Positions 42,357 to 51,469 of a DNA stretch of 57,370 bases are shown piece by piece. This DNA comes from an uncultured Lachnobacterium sp. (GTDB lineage Bacteria > Bacillota > Clostridia > Lachnospirales > Lachnospiraceae). The position numbers and the translations under genes were made by a program. Below the pieces are notes generated by a model. That model had not been told where the DNA came from. It did no database searches and was given only the letters and a program-made list of their open reading frames with translations. The DNA lies in assembly GCA_937889225.1 (NCBI GenBank), contig CALAST010000094.1, positions 1 through 57,370 on the forward strand, written 5' to 3'. The stretch's first letter is position 1, and every line of letters begins with the position of its first letter.

Positions 42357-44009
42357 ATGGACAAGACAATATGGCAGTCTTATCCCAGACCACAGTTAAA
42401 ACGGGAGGGGTATAAAATCTTAAATGGAAGATGGAAGCTCAATGGCAAGGACATTCGGATTCCATTCCCACCACAATCCCGTTTGTCCGACCATATCGGT
42501 GAAGTGGGAGAACATTTGGTTTATGAAACCACTTTTACAATACCAAGGGATTTTGGTAAGCCGTGTGTGCGAATACATTTTGGGGCAGTCGATGAGGTGG
42601 CAAAAGTCTATGTAAATGGTACATTTGCCGGACAGCATGAAGGCGGATATCTCCATTTTTCTTTTGATATTACCAAAATAATAAAGAGAGATAAAGAAAA
42701 TACACTTCGTGTGGAAGTAACGGATACATTAAGTACAAAATATCCATATGGAAAGCAATCCAAAAAGCGAGGAGGCATGTGGTATACGCCAATCAGCGGA
42801 ATTTGGCAAACGGTATGGTTAGAGAATTTATCAGAGAATCCAATTGAAGAAATCAAAATCACGCCATCATTAGATTCCGTGGAAATTCAGTTGTCTGCAA
42901 ATACCAAAGGCTTTAACGCAGTTGTAACCGGAAAAAAGGGAATTGCAGCACAAAAGACATTTGAGGGAAATACAGGCAAACTTATCATAAAAGACCCTGT
43001 AAATTGGACGGTAGATAACCCTTATTTGTATGATTTGCGAATTACCACAATGGAGGATGACATCACTTCTTATTTTGCCTTGCGTACAGTAGAGATTAAG
43101 AAAGTGGAGGGTGTCAACCGGGTTTGTTTGAATGGTAAGCCTATTTTTATGCATGCTGTCTTAGACCAGGGATATTTTGAAGATGGTATTTATCTTCCGA
43201 GAAGTGAAAAAGAATTTGAAAATGATATCCTTCGCATGAAAGAACTTGGTTTTAATATGCTCCGCAAGCATATTAAGATTGAACCGGAAGTCTTTTATTA
43301 CGCCTGCGACCGTCTTGGAATGTTGGTTATGCAGGATATGGTAAATAATGGCGGATATTCTTATATTTTAGATACGGTTCTTCCAACATTTGGATTTAAA
43401 AAGAGAGATGATACGAAAGGTAGATATACACAAGATGCTGAAACAAAACAGATTTTTGAGCAGCATATGCGTGATACGCTGCATAACCTATATAATCATC
43501 CATGTATTATTTCCTATACCATTTTTAATGAAGGTTGGGGACAATTTGAAAGTGACCGTATGTATGAGATTGCAAAATCCATTGATAGTACTCGATTTTA
43601 TGATACAACTTCCGGCTGGTTTGCTCAAAATAAAAGTGATTTAGATAGTGAACATGTTTATTTTCGGACGGTAGAATTGCATGCAAAAGAACGCCCAATG
43701 TTTTTATCAGAATGTGGAGGGTTTTCTTATTTGGTAAAAGGACATGTATTTAATCCGGAAAAGACATATGGTTATGGAGCATGTAAATCCGTTGAAGAGT
43801 TGACAGACCGAATTGTTGCTATGTATGAAGCGATGGTGCTCCCGGGTATTAAAGGTGGTGTTTGCGGCTGTGTATATACGCAGCTGAGTGATGTAGAAGA
43901 CGAAATTAACGGTATGTATACATATGACCGTCAGGTTTGTAAGGTAAATAAAACAAAAATGCAGAACCTTGCAAGCAGAATTACAAAAAAATTAGAGGGA
44001 AATGAATAG
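42357..44009 (+). CDS. GH2-family beta-glycosidase, short form
   Basis: This 550-residue protein has the three core GH2 domains (jelly-roll, Ig-like, TIM barrel) and no LacZ-type C-terminal sandwich. Acid/base E392 is in FNEGWGQ and nucleophile E452 in FLSECGGFS, so it should be active. YRGGMWYTP-like GGMWYTPISGIWQTVWLE marks the first domain. Short GH2 enzymes include beta-glucuronidases, galactosidases and others; I cannot choose. There is no signal peptide, so it acts in the cytoplasm. A -10-like TATAAT lies near 42316, suggesting its own promoter. The end overlaps the upstream part of the EAL-protein leader. Confidence 0.9.
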   Translation: MDKTIWQSYPRPQLKREGYKILNGRWKLNGKDIRIPFPPQSRLSDHIGEVGEHLVYETTFTIPRDFGKPCVRIHFGAVDEVAKVYVNGTFAGQHEGGYLHFSFDITKIIKRDKENTLRVEVTDTLSTKYPYGKQSKKRGGMWYTPISGIWQTVWLENLSENPIEEIKITPSLDSVEIQLSANTKGFNAVVTGKKGIAAQKTFEGNTGKLIIKDPVNWTVDNPYLYDLRITTMEDDITSYFALRTVEIKKVEGVNRVCLNGKPIFMHAVLDQGYFEDGIYLPRSEKEFENDILRMKELGFNMLRKHIKIEPEVFYYACDRLGMLVMQDMVNNGGYSYILDTVLPTFGFKKRDDTKGRYTQDAETKQIFEQHMRDTLHNLYNHPCIISYTIFNEGWGQFESDRMYEIAKSIDSTRFYDTTSGWFAQNKSDLDSEHVYFRTVELHAKERPMFLSECGGFSYLVKGHVFNPEKTYGYGACKSVEELTDRIVAMYEAMVLPGIKGGVCGCVYTQLSDVEDEINGMYTYDRQVCKVNKTKMQNLASRITKKLEGNE

Positions 44010-44019
44010 GGAGGTACAG

Positions 44020-45684
44020 ATGAGTGAACGCGGATTAAATTATTTTTTTGACGATTACTGCAGGGCTATTAAAACATTTGCACCATGTATGGACGATTAC
44101 CTGTATTTTTATGATTTAGAACAGGATTTATACTATATTTCGGAAAAAGCATTAGAACGTTTTGCAATTCCGGCCAATTTATTTTCAGATGTAGCAAATA
44201 CACACAGATTATTTGTACATAAGGATGATATAGAGAAACTTTTAGAAGAATTAGAACGAATGATATCGGGTGAACAGGAAGAACACGATATGGAATACCG
44301 TTGGATTGGTAAAAGTGAAGAACCAATCTGGATTAATTGTCGTGGCAGAGTTATTAAGGACAATGAGGGAAAGCCTGTATTTATGCTCGGATGTGTCAAC
44401 GAAATCGGAGCGAAGCAGAGTGCAGACAATATTAGCGGTCTGAAAGACAGTTCGAATATTGTGAGAGATATGGACAAACTTTGCAATAAAGAATTGAATG
44501 CACATGTATTATATGTAGGTATTGATGATTTTAAGAGCATTAACGAACGTTTTGGCGTTGCGTATGGTGATTTTATATTGAAGAAGGTGGCAGATTGCAT
44601 CGTATCTTCACTTTCAAAAGGGCAGGCAGTATATCGTGTAGTTGCTGATGAATTTTTGATTACAGACCTTGATAGTGCAGAACCAAAAGATGTAGAGGCA
44701 TTATATGAGAAGATTCGTGCAAAAATTGACGAATTTATTGAAGCAAACAAATATGAAGCGATTTTTACAATTTCTGCAGGTATTGTAGCATGTCAGGATA
44801 TTGAAGATATGGATTATGCAAAAATGCTTAAAATTTCGCAATTTGCATTGAATCAGGCAAAAGAAAGAGGAAAAAATCAGGCATATTTATTTAAGATGTA
44901 TGATTATAATGAATTTATACGAAAGAGAGAGATTTTGCGTTCCATTCGTACCTCCATCGCAGATTCCTATAGCGGATTTGAAATGTATTTCCAGCCAATT
45001 ATGAGAACAGCAGATGATTCCATACCATATTCCGCAGAAGCATTGCTTCGTTATCGTATGGATAATGGGAAAAATATCTCTCCGGTAGAATTTATTCCAA
45101 TTTTAGAAGACAGCGGACTTATTATTCCTGTTGGGAAATGGATTATGAATCAGGCAATGTCATTTTGTAAGAAAAGACAGCGATTTTATCCTGACTTTAA
45201 AGTAAATATTAATGTTTCTTACGTTCAGGTGCTAAAGAGTCCATTTATTACGGAATTTTTCTATTTGCTAAGAGAATATGGGTTGTCTCCATCAAGTATT
45301 GTCATTGAGCTTACGGAAAGCGGACAAGTGGTAGATTCGCCACAGATTCATAAGGTATGGGAACATTTACGCAATCATGGTGTGAATATTGCATTGGATG
45401 ATTTTGGAACCGGTTATTCGAACTTACTTTATATTAGTGATATGTCACCAAATATCGTAAAACTGGATAGGGGATTTACATTAAAAGCAATGAATAGTCC
45501 GTTTGAAAGCCAGCTTATGGAAAATACCATTCAGCTTGTACACAGCATTGGTCTTAAGGTGTGTGTAGAAGGGGTAGAAACGCAAGAAGAATTAGACCGT
45601 ATTTATGGAATCGGAGCAGATTATATTCAGGGATTCTACTATGGAAAACCTTGCTCCAGACAGGAATTTTTTGAAAAGTTTTAA
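44020..45684 (+). CDS. Cyclic di-GMP phosphodiesterase-type protein, PAS-degenerate GGDEF-EAL
   Basis: The 554-residue soluble protein has an N-terminal PAS-like domain (about 20-130), a GGDEF-fold domain (about 150-300) and an EAL domain (about 310-554). The GGDEF signature reads VADEF at 208-212, so cyclase activity is unlikely. The EAL domain keeps EAL (340-342), NVS, ELTES, DDFGTGYSNL, KLDRGF and EGVETQEE, all expected for a c-di-GMP hydrolase. The start at 44020 follows AGGGAGGT; an ATG at 44002 overlaps the GH2 gene. It lies 10 nt after that gene, so it is co-transcribed with a glycosidase. A link of sugar use to c-di-GMP is inference. Confidence 0.92.
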   Translation: MSERGLNYFFDDYCRAIKTFAPCMDDYLYFYDLEQDLYYISEKALERFAIPANLFSDVANTHRLFVHKDDIEKLLEELERMISGEQEEHDMEYRWIGKSEEPIWINCRGRVIKDNEGKPVFMLGCVNEIGAKQSADNISGLKDSSNIVRDMDKLCNKELNAHVLYVGIDDFKSINERFGVAYGDFILKKVADCIVSSLSKGQAVYRVVADEFLITDLDSAEPKDVEALYEKIRAKIDEFIEANKYEAIFTISAGIVACQDIEDMDYAKMLKISQFALNQAKERGKNQAYLFKMYDYNEFIRKREILRSIRTSIADSYSGFEMYFQPIMRTADDSIPYSAEALLRYRMDNGKNISPVEFIPILEDSGLIIPVGKWIMNQAMSFCKKRQRFYPDFKVNINVSYVQVLKSPFITEFFYLLREYGLSPSSIVIELTESGQVVDSPQIHKVWEHLRNHGVNIALDDFGTGYSNLLYISDMSPNIVKLDRGFTLKAMNSPFESQLMENTIQLVHSIGLKVCVEGVETQEELDRIYGIGADYIQGFYYGKPCSRQEFFEKF

Positions 45685-45740
45685 AATATAAGAGCCCTTG
45701 TTGTGGCAACAATAGAGAGTTTGGAATAGAATATTGAATA

Positions 45741-45781
45741 AAAAAGCAGAGTGATAATTTTTGTTGTCACTCGCTTTTTTT
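45741..45781 (+). terminator. Terminator after the EAL-protein gene
   Basis: AAAAGC-GAGTGA pairs with TCACTC-GCTTTT (one bulged A), followed by a T run. Confidence 0.85.
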
Positions 45782-45883
45782 GATGGAAAAATGAAATGTA
45801 GAATAAGTAGATAGTGAAGACGATTTTTAAATATTGGTTTGATAGGTATTTTATTTGGCAGATAAAGAAAATGAATATAATGA

Positions 45884-45936
45884 CTAAAAGCTGCCATATC
45901 AACGTGATATTTAAAATTTGATATGGCAACTTTTAG
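45884..45936. terminator. Bidirectional terminator, shared with the dtxR-family gene
   Basis: CTAAAAGCTGCCATATCAA (45884-45902) pairs with TTGATATGGCAACTTTTAG (45918-45936), with one mismatch in 19 bp. It lies just 3' of the minus-strand regulator gene. Confidence 0.85.
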
Positions 45937-45949
45937 TAAAGGATATGGT

Positions 45950-46318
45950 TTATTTCATTTTTTCATAATGTGTCTTCAATGCTTCAAAACTTTCCGGACT
46001 GATAACATGTTCAATTTTGCAGGCATCTTCTGCTGCGATATCTTCCGGCACACCTAAGAGAATCAGATATTTACTGATAATCTCATGTCGTTCATAAATC
46101 ATTTCAGCAATTGCTCTGCCGCTGTCCGTTAAAGAGATAAAGCCTGCATTACTAACTGTAATATGTTCATTCTCACGAAGATGCTTCATGGCAATGCTGA
46201 CGCTGGATTTTTTATATCCAAGTTCATTTGCTATATCAACGGATCTTACAACCGGTAATTTTTTGCTGAGCATAAGAATTGTTTCTAAATAGTTTTCCGC
46301 AGATTCGTTTTTGTGCAT
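45950..46318 (-). CDS. DtxR/MntR-family metal-dependent regulator
   Basis: The 122-residue protein has an N-terminal winged helix (AENYLETILML, VRSVDIANELGYKKSSVSIAMKHL) and then the metal-binding dimerisation domain (ERHEIISKYLILLGV, EDACKIEHVISPES). These His, Glu and Cys residues are the usual manganese or iron ligands. The SH3-like third domain is absent, as in MntR. The start at 46318 has GGGGGA upstream; an ATG at 46333 overlaps that site. A perfect 21-bp palindrome lies 28 nt upstream, so the gene is probably autoregulated. No metal transporter is adjacent. Which metal it senses cannot be decided here. Confidence 0.92.
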   Translation of the reverse strand: MHKNESAENYLETILMLSKKLPVVRSVDIANELGYKKSSVSIAMKHLRENEHITVSNAGFISLTDSGRAIAEMIYERHEIISKYLILLGVPEDIAAEDACKIEHVISPESFEALKTHYEKMK

Positions 46319-46345
46319 CTGTATTTCCCCCAATTTACTAAAACT

Positions 46346-46366
46346 TTTGTAGCAAATTGCTACAAA
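46346..46366 (-). promoter_or_regulatory. Palindromic operator of the DtxR-family regulator
   Basis: TTTGTAGCAA-A-TTGCTACAAA is a perfect 10-bp inverted repeat about a central base, just upstream of the regulator's ribosome binding site. DtxR/MntR proteins bind such palindromes over promoters. Confidence 0.7.
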
Positions 46367-46510
46367 CTTTGTCTTTTCAGTATAGCATAAGGCGATAGAA
46401 AAGGCAAAAGAAAAATTGATTTATAACTACAAATTATGAAACACATAAAAAACTAAAATAGGAAGTTATATTGAAATTAAAACCCGGTTGATTTATAGTA
46501 TTATCAATAC

Positions 46511-46526
46511 GCGAAAGGCATTTCGC
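46511..46526 (+). promoter_or_regulatory. Leader hairpin of leuB
   Basis: GCGAAA and TTTCGC flank a GGCA loop, 22 nt before the leuB start. No leucine-codon leader peptide, T-box or long terminator stem was recognised. Confidence 0.35.
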
Positions 46527-46548
46527 AATGTGAAAAGAGGACAAAAAT

Positions 46549-47649
46549 ATGAATTGTAAAATTGGCGTAATTGCAGGGGACGGAATTGGTCCGGAAGTTG
46601 TTGCAGAAGCAAAAAAAGTATTGAATGCGGTAGGTGAAAAATATGGGCATGCATTTGATTATACAGAGATTTTAATGGGTGGATGTTCTATTGATGCTAC
46701 AGGAGTGCCGCTTACAGATGAAGCGATTGCAGCCGCAAAAGCTTCTGATGCCGTATTGATGGGCTCTATCGGGGGTAATACATCTACATCGCCTTGGTAT
46801 AAATTACCACCAAATTTAAGACCGGAAGCAGGACTTTTAAAAATTAGAAAAGAATTGAATCTGTTTGCAAATTTAAGACCGGCTTATTTATATGAAGAAT
46901 TAAAAGCAGCATGTCCGCTTCGTGATGATATTATTGGCGATGGTTTTGACATGATGATTATGAGAGAATTAACAGGTGGTCTTTATTTTGGAGAAAGAAA
47001 GACAGAAGAAGTTGATGGTGTGATGACAGCGGTAGATACGCTTACATATAACGAAAATGAAATCCGCCGCATTGCAATCCGTGGTTTTGATATTGCAATG
47101 AAACGTCGTAAAAAGGTAACTTCTGTGGATAAAGCAAATGTATTGGATTCTTCCAGACTTTGGAGAAAAGTAGTAGAAGAAGTAGCAAAAGATTATCCGG
47201 AAGTGACCTATGAACATATGTTAGTAGATAACTGTGCAATGCAGCTTGTAAAAAATCCGGCACAGTTTGACGTAATTTTAACAGAAAACATGTTTGGGGA
47301 TATTTTATCTGACGAGGCAAGCATGGTAACAGGCTCCATCGGAATGTTATCTTCTGCGAGCTTAAATGATACAAAATTTGGTCTTTATGAACCAAGCGGC
47401 GGTTCTGCACCGGATATTGCAGGAAAAGGCATTGCAAATCCAATTGCAACGATTTTAAGTGCCGCAATGATGCTTCGTTATACTTTTGATTTAGACAAAG
47501 AAGCTGATGCAATTGAAGCAGCCGTAAAACAGGTATTAAAAGAAGGCTATCGTACTATTGATATTATGCCACAGGCAGGAGAGTCTGTAGAAAATATTAC
47601 ACAGATTGGTACTGCTCAGATGGGTGACTTGATTGCAGAGCGTGTATAA
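46549..47649 (+). CDS. leuB: 3-Isopropylmalate dehydrogenase
   Basis: This 366-residue NAD-dependent oxidative decarboxylase catalyses the third leucine-specific step, giving 2-oxoisocaproate. The family pattern is complete: IAGDGIGPEV at the N-terminus, LRPEAGLLKIRKEL, RELTGGLYFGER, VDKANVLDSSRLWR, VDNCAMQLVKNP, and the dehydrogenase signature NMFGDILSDEAS, then PSGGSAPDIAGKGIANP. AGAGGAC lies 9 nt upstream. It is separated from leuA and leuCD, which are not in the window. It precedes ilvD and ilvB in the same direction, with gaps of over 150 nt. Confidence 0.97.
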   Translation: MNCKIGVIAGDGIGPEVVAEAKKVLNAVGEKYGHAFDYTEILMGGCSIDATGVPLTDEAIAAAKASDAVLMGSIGGNTSTSPWYKLPPNLRPEAGLLKIRKELNLFANLRPAYLYEELKAACPLRDDIIGDGFDMMIMRELTGGLYFGERKTEEVDGVMTAVDTLTYNENEIRRIAIRGFDIAMKRRKKVTSVDKANVLDSSRLWRKVVEEVAKDYPEVTYEHMLVDNCAMQLVKNPAQFDVILTENMFGDILSDEASMVTGSIGMLSSASLNDTKFGLYEPSGGSAPDIAGKGIANPIATILSAAMMLRYTFDLDKEADAIEAAVKQVLKEGYRTIDIMPQAGESVENITQIGTAQMGDLIAERV

Positions 47650-47654
47650 GCTTT

Positions 47655-47690
47655 TATGAGCAAGTAACGAAAGGTGATTGCACTATGTGA
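47655..47690 (+). repeat. Dispersed intergenic repeat, copy 7 (partial)
   Basis: ATGAGCAAGTAACGAAAGGT matches the left half of the repeat family, then TGATTGC; the right half is degraded. It lies just after the leuB stop codon. Confidence 0.5.
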
Positions 47691-47861
47691 GATGTGTGTC
47701 CATCGGGTTGAAAAATTTCTAAAATTGAGCAAATAACCTGAAAAAATAAGAAAAATACCTTAAAAGATTGGTCAGTATTAACGAGTTATGGTTGCCAAAT
47801 TTTTTTATTTGATGTAAAATGATAAAATCATGTGATTTTCAGAAAAGAACGGAGGAAAAAT

Positions 47862-49526
47862 ATGAAAAGTGATAATGTAAAATCCGGTATGCAGCAAGCT
47901 CCACACAGAAGCCTTTTTAATGCATTGGGATTTACAGAGGAAGAAATGAAAAAACCAATGGTCGGTATCGTTAGTTCTTATAACGAAATCGTACCAGGCC
48001 ATATGAACTTAGATAAGATTGTAAATGCCGTAAAACTTGGCGTTGCAGAAGCCGGTGGCGTACCTGTAGTATTCCCGGCAATCGCTGTATGTGATGGTAT
48101 TGCTATGGGACACGTAGGAATGAAATATTCTCTTGTAACAAGAGACTTAATTGCTGACTCTACGGAATGTATGGCACTTGCTCATCAGTTTGATGCCCTT
48201 GTTATGGTTCCAAACTGTGATAAAAACGTACCGGGCTTACTTATGGCAGCAGCGCGTGTCAATGTACCGACTGTATTTGTATCCGGCGGTCCAATGTTAG
48301 CAGGTAAAGTAAAAGGACATAAAACAAGCCTTTCTTCTATGTTTGAAGCAGTTGGCTCTTATGCAGCAGGCACAATGACAGAAGAAGATGTGCGTGAATA
48401 TGAACAAAAAGCTTGCCCAACTTGCGGTTCTTGTTCCGGTATGTATACTGCAAACTCCATGAACTGCTTAACAGAAGCACTTGGTATGGGGCTTGGCGGA
48501 AATGGAACAATTCCGGCAGTATATTCTGACAGAATTCGTCTTGCAAAACATGCAGGTATGGCAGTTATGGATATGTATAACAAAAATATCCGTCCAAGAG
48601 ACATTATGACAAAAGAAGCAATTATCAATGCATTAACGGTAGATATGGCATTGGGATGTTCCACAAACTCCATGCTTCATCTTCCTGCAATTGCTCATGA
48701 AATCGGTTTTGATTTCGATATTGCTTTTGCAAACCCAATCAGCGAAAAGACACCAAACCTTTGCCACCTTGCACCGGCAGGTCCTACCTATATGGAAGAC
48801 TTAAATGAAGCCGGCGGTGTATATGCAGTTATGAAACAGCTTGCAGATGCAGGTCTTTTAAATACAGATTGCATGACAGTAACAGGCAAAACAGTTGGTG
48901 AAAATATTGCAAATGCAGTAAATAAAAATCCGGAAGTTATCCGTCCTATGGATAATCCATACAGTAAGACTGGTGGTCTTGCCATCTTAAAAGGAAATCT
49001 TGCACCGGATGGAAGCGTTGTAAAACGTTCCGCAGTTGTAGAAGAAATGATGGTGCATGAAGGTCCTGCAAGAGTATTTGAATGTGAAGAAGATGCAATC
49101 GCAGCAATTAAAGGCGGCAAAATTGTAGCTGGTGACGTTGTTGTCATTCGTTACGAAGGACCAAAAGGCGGACCGGGTATGAGAGAAATGTTAAATCCAA
49201 CCTCCGCAATTGCAGGTATGGGACTTGGAAGTTCTGTAGCACTTATTACAGACGGACGTTTCTCAGGTGCATCTCGTGGTGCTTCTATCGGTCATGTTTC
49301 ACCGGAAGCAGCCGTTGGCGGACCAATCGCTCTTATTGAAGAAGGCGATATTATCAAGATTAATATTCCGGAAATGACATTAAATGTAGCAGTTTCTGAT
49401 GAAGAAATGGAAGCACGTCGTGCAAAATGGCAGCCAAGAGAACCGAAAGTTACAAGCGGATATCTGACCAGATATGCTTCTCTTGTAACAAGCGGCAATC
49501 GTGGTGCGGTGCTTGAATTGAAATAG
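47862..49526 (+). CDS. ilvD: Dihydroxy-acid dehydratase
   Basis: The 554-residue iron-sulfur enzyme dehydrates dihydroxyisovalerate and dihydroxymethylvalerate, the third common step of valine and isoleucine synthesis. Landmarks are the first cluster cysteine in MVPNCDKNVPGLL, CPTCGSCSGMYTANSMNCL with further cluster cysteines, LGCSTNSMLHLPAIA, and the C-terminal GKIVAGDVVVIRYEGPKGGP and SGASRGASIGHVSPEA. The start at 47862 follows CGGAGG; an upstream ATG at 47832 lies before that site. Oxygen-sensitive 4Fe-4S type is likely in an anaerobe, but that is inferred. Confidence 0.97.
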   Translation: MKSDNVKSGMQQAPHRSLFNALGFTEEEMKKPMVGIVSSYNEIVPGHMNLDKIVNAVKLGVAEAGGVPVVFPAIAVCDGIAMGHVGMKYSLVTRDLIADSTECMALAHQFDALVMVPNCDKNVPGLLMAAARVNVPTVFVSGGPMLAGKVKGHKTSLSSMFEAVGSYAAGTMTEEDVREYEQKACPTCGSCSGMYTANSMNCLTEALGMGLGGNGTIPAVYSDRIRLAKHAGMAVMDMYNKNIRPRDIMTKEAIINALTVDMALGCSTNSMLHLPAIAHEIGFDFDIAFANPISEKTPNLCHLAPAGPTYMEDLNEAGGVYAVMKQLADAGLLNTDCMTVTGKTVGENIANAVNKNPEVIRPMDNPYSKTGGLAILKGNLAPDGSVVKRSAVVEEMMVHEGPARVFECEEDAIAAIKGGKIVAGDVVVIRYEGPKGGPGMREMLNPTSAIAGMGLGSSVALITDGRFSGASRGASIGHVSPEAAVGGPIALIEEGDIIKINIPEMTLNVAVSDEEMEARRAKWQPREPKVTSGYLTRYASLVTSGNRGAVLELK

Positions 49527-49561
49527 CAATTAAATAGTTAAACTGATTGTATAAAAATAAA

Positions 49562-49620
49562 CGGTAAATGTGATAAGAAAAATTCATTTTCTAATTAAAA
49601 ATCGAATAATCACTTTACCG
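49562..49620. promoter_or_regulatory. Inverted repeat between ilvD and ilvB
   Basis: CGGTAAATGTGAT (49562-49574) and ATCACTTTACCG (49609-49620) pair with one bulge across a 34-nt AT-rich loop. No T run follows, so it looks regulatory or mRNA-stabilising rather than a terminator. Confidence 0.4.
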
Positions 49621-49690
49621 ATAACATAGCAAGAAATAGGAAAGGAAGAAAAATTCGGATAGTTTTTTGGACATCTGAATTGGTAACAAT

Positions 49691-51370
49691 ATGACCCTTA
49701 CAGGATCACAAATCATTATGGAATGTTTAAAAGAGCAGGGCGTAGATACCGTATTTGGTTATCCGGGTGGAGCAATTTTAAACGTATATGACGAAATTTA
49801 TAAACATACAGAAATCAAACATGTGCTGACTTCTCACGAACAGGGAGCTTCCCATGCCGCTGATGGTTATGCCAGAAGCACAGGAAAAGTTGGAGTATGT
49901 TTTGCAACAAGCGGACCGGGAGCAACAAACCTTGTAACAGGTATTGCAACCGCATATATGGATTCTGTTCCGGTTGTAGCAATTACATGTAATGTAACAT
50001 TGCCGCTTCTTGGAAAAGACAGTTTCCAGGAAATTGATATTGCAGGTATTACTACACCGATTACAAAACACAACTTTATCGTAAAAGATGTGGAGAATTT
50101 AGCAGATACCATCCGTAGGGCATTTTCTATTGCAAGAAAAGGCAGACCGGGTCCGGTACTTGTGGATATTCCAAAAGATGTTACTGCTGCAAGATGTGAA
50201 TATACACCAAAAGAAGTGGAACTTCCTGCAAGACTTTCTCATACAATGAAAGATGAGGATATTCAAAAAGTTTTAAAATTAATCAAACATGCAAAGAAAC
50301 CATTTGTATTTGTTGGCGGTGGTGCTGTTATTTCCGAAGCAAGTGAAGAACTTCGTAAGTTTGTAGAACTTTTAGATGCACCGGTATGTGACAGCTTAAT
50401 GGGAAAAGGTGCATTTGATGGCACAGATGAAAGATATACAGGCATGTTAGGTATGCATGGTACAAAAACTTCCAACTTAGGAGTAAGTGAATGTGACCTT
50501 TTAGTTGCGATTGGCACACGTTTTTCTGACCGTGTATTAGGAAATCCAAAGAGATTTGCCAGCTATGCAAAAATTGTACATATTGACGCAGACCCGGCTG
50601 AAATTAATAAAAACGTGCTGGTAGATGCAAGTGTAATTGGAGATGTAAAAGAGGTACTTACCCGTATCAATGCAAATCTTTCACAGCAGGAACATACAAA
50701 ATGGATGGAACATATCAAAGCATATAAAGAAAAATATCCACTTAGTTATCATCCGGAAGGATTATCCGGTCCATATATTATTGAAAAGATTTATGAGATG
50801 GTACAGGGCGATGCAATTATGGTAACAGAAGTTGGGCAGCATCAGATGTGGGCAGCACAGTATTATAAATACAAAAAACCACGTACATTACTGACATCCG
50901 GTGGTCTTGGAACAATGGGATTTGGACTTGGTGCAGCGATTGGTGCACAGCTTGCAAATCCGGATAAACAGGTTATCAATATTGCAGGTGACGGTTGTTT
51001 CCGTATGAATATGAATGAGCTTGCAACAGCAAGCAGACAAAAACTTCCTCTCATTGAGGTCGTAATTAACAATCACGTACTTGGAATGGTACGTCAATGG
51101 CAGAATCTGTTTTATGAACAGCATTATTCCGCAACCATTTTAGATGATGGTGTAGATTTCGTAAAATTAGCAGAAGCCATGGGGGCAAAAGCCAAACGTG
51201 TAACAACACAAGAAGAATTTGAAGAGGCTTTTAAAGAAGCCCTTGCATGTGAAATTCCATATTTAATTGATTGTATCATTGACTGTGACGATAAAGTTTG
51301 GCCGATGGTAGCACCGGGAAGCCCGATTAATGAAGCCTTTGATGAAGGTGATGTAAAAGAAGTAAAGTAA
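49691..51370 (+). CDS. ilvB: Acetolactate synthase, large (catalytic) subunit
   Basis: The 559-residue thiamine-diphosphate enzyme condenses pyruvate to acetolactate, or with 2-oxobutyrate to acetohydroxybutyrate. The N-terminal Pyr domain has FGYPGGAILNVYD and the activating Glu in SHEQGASHAADGYAR. The middle FAD-binding domain and the C-terminal PP domain follow. The ThDP/Mg motif is GDGCFRMNMNELATASRQ to INNHVLGMV. Biosynthetic rather than catabolic type is suggested by context with ilvD and leuB. No small regulatory subunit (ilvN) is adjacent. The start lacks a clear ribosome binding site; GGAAAGGAAG is over 40 nt away. Confidence 0.96.
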   Translation: MTLTGSQIIMECLKEQGVDTVFGYPGGAILNVYDEIYKHTEIKHVLTSHEQGASHAADGYARSTGKVGVCFATSGPGATNLVTGIATAYMDSVPVVAITCNVTLPLLGKDSFQEIDIAGITTPITKHNFIVKDVENLADTIRRAFSIARKGRPGPVLVDIPKDVTAARCEYTPKEVELPARLSHTMKDEDIQKVLKLIKHAKKPFVFVGGGAVISEASEELRKFVELLDAPVCDSLMGKGAFDGTDERYTGMLGMHGTKTSNLGVSECDLLVAIGTRFSDRVLGNPKRFASYAKIVHIDADPAEINKNVLVDASVIGDVKEVLTRINANLSQQEHTKWMEHIKAYKEKYPLSYHPEGLSGPYIIEKIYEMVQGDAIMVTEVGQHQMWAAQYYKYKKPRTLLTSGGLGTMGFGLGAAIGAQLANPDKQVINIAGDGCFRMNMNELATASRQKLPLIEVVINNHVLGMVRQWQNLFYEQHYSATILDDGVDFVKLAEAMGAKAKRVTTQEEFEEAFKEALACEIPYLIDCIIDCDDKVWPMVAPGSPINEAFDEGDVKEVK

Positions 51371-51469
51371 TCGTAACTATTTTATAGAGAAGTGCATTTA
51401 TTGTATAGGCTATAAGAAAATAGTTCTGTTGTATGGAACTATGAAATGAATATTTAGGAGGAAATGAAA

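Noticed and set aside
47700..49690. T-box or leader-peptide attenuator before ilvD, ilvB or leuB
   Set aside because: No T-box sequence, run of branched-chain codons or alternative terminator stems could be recognised.
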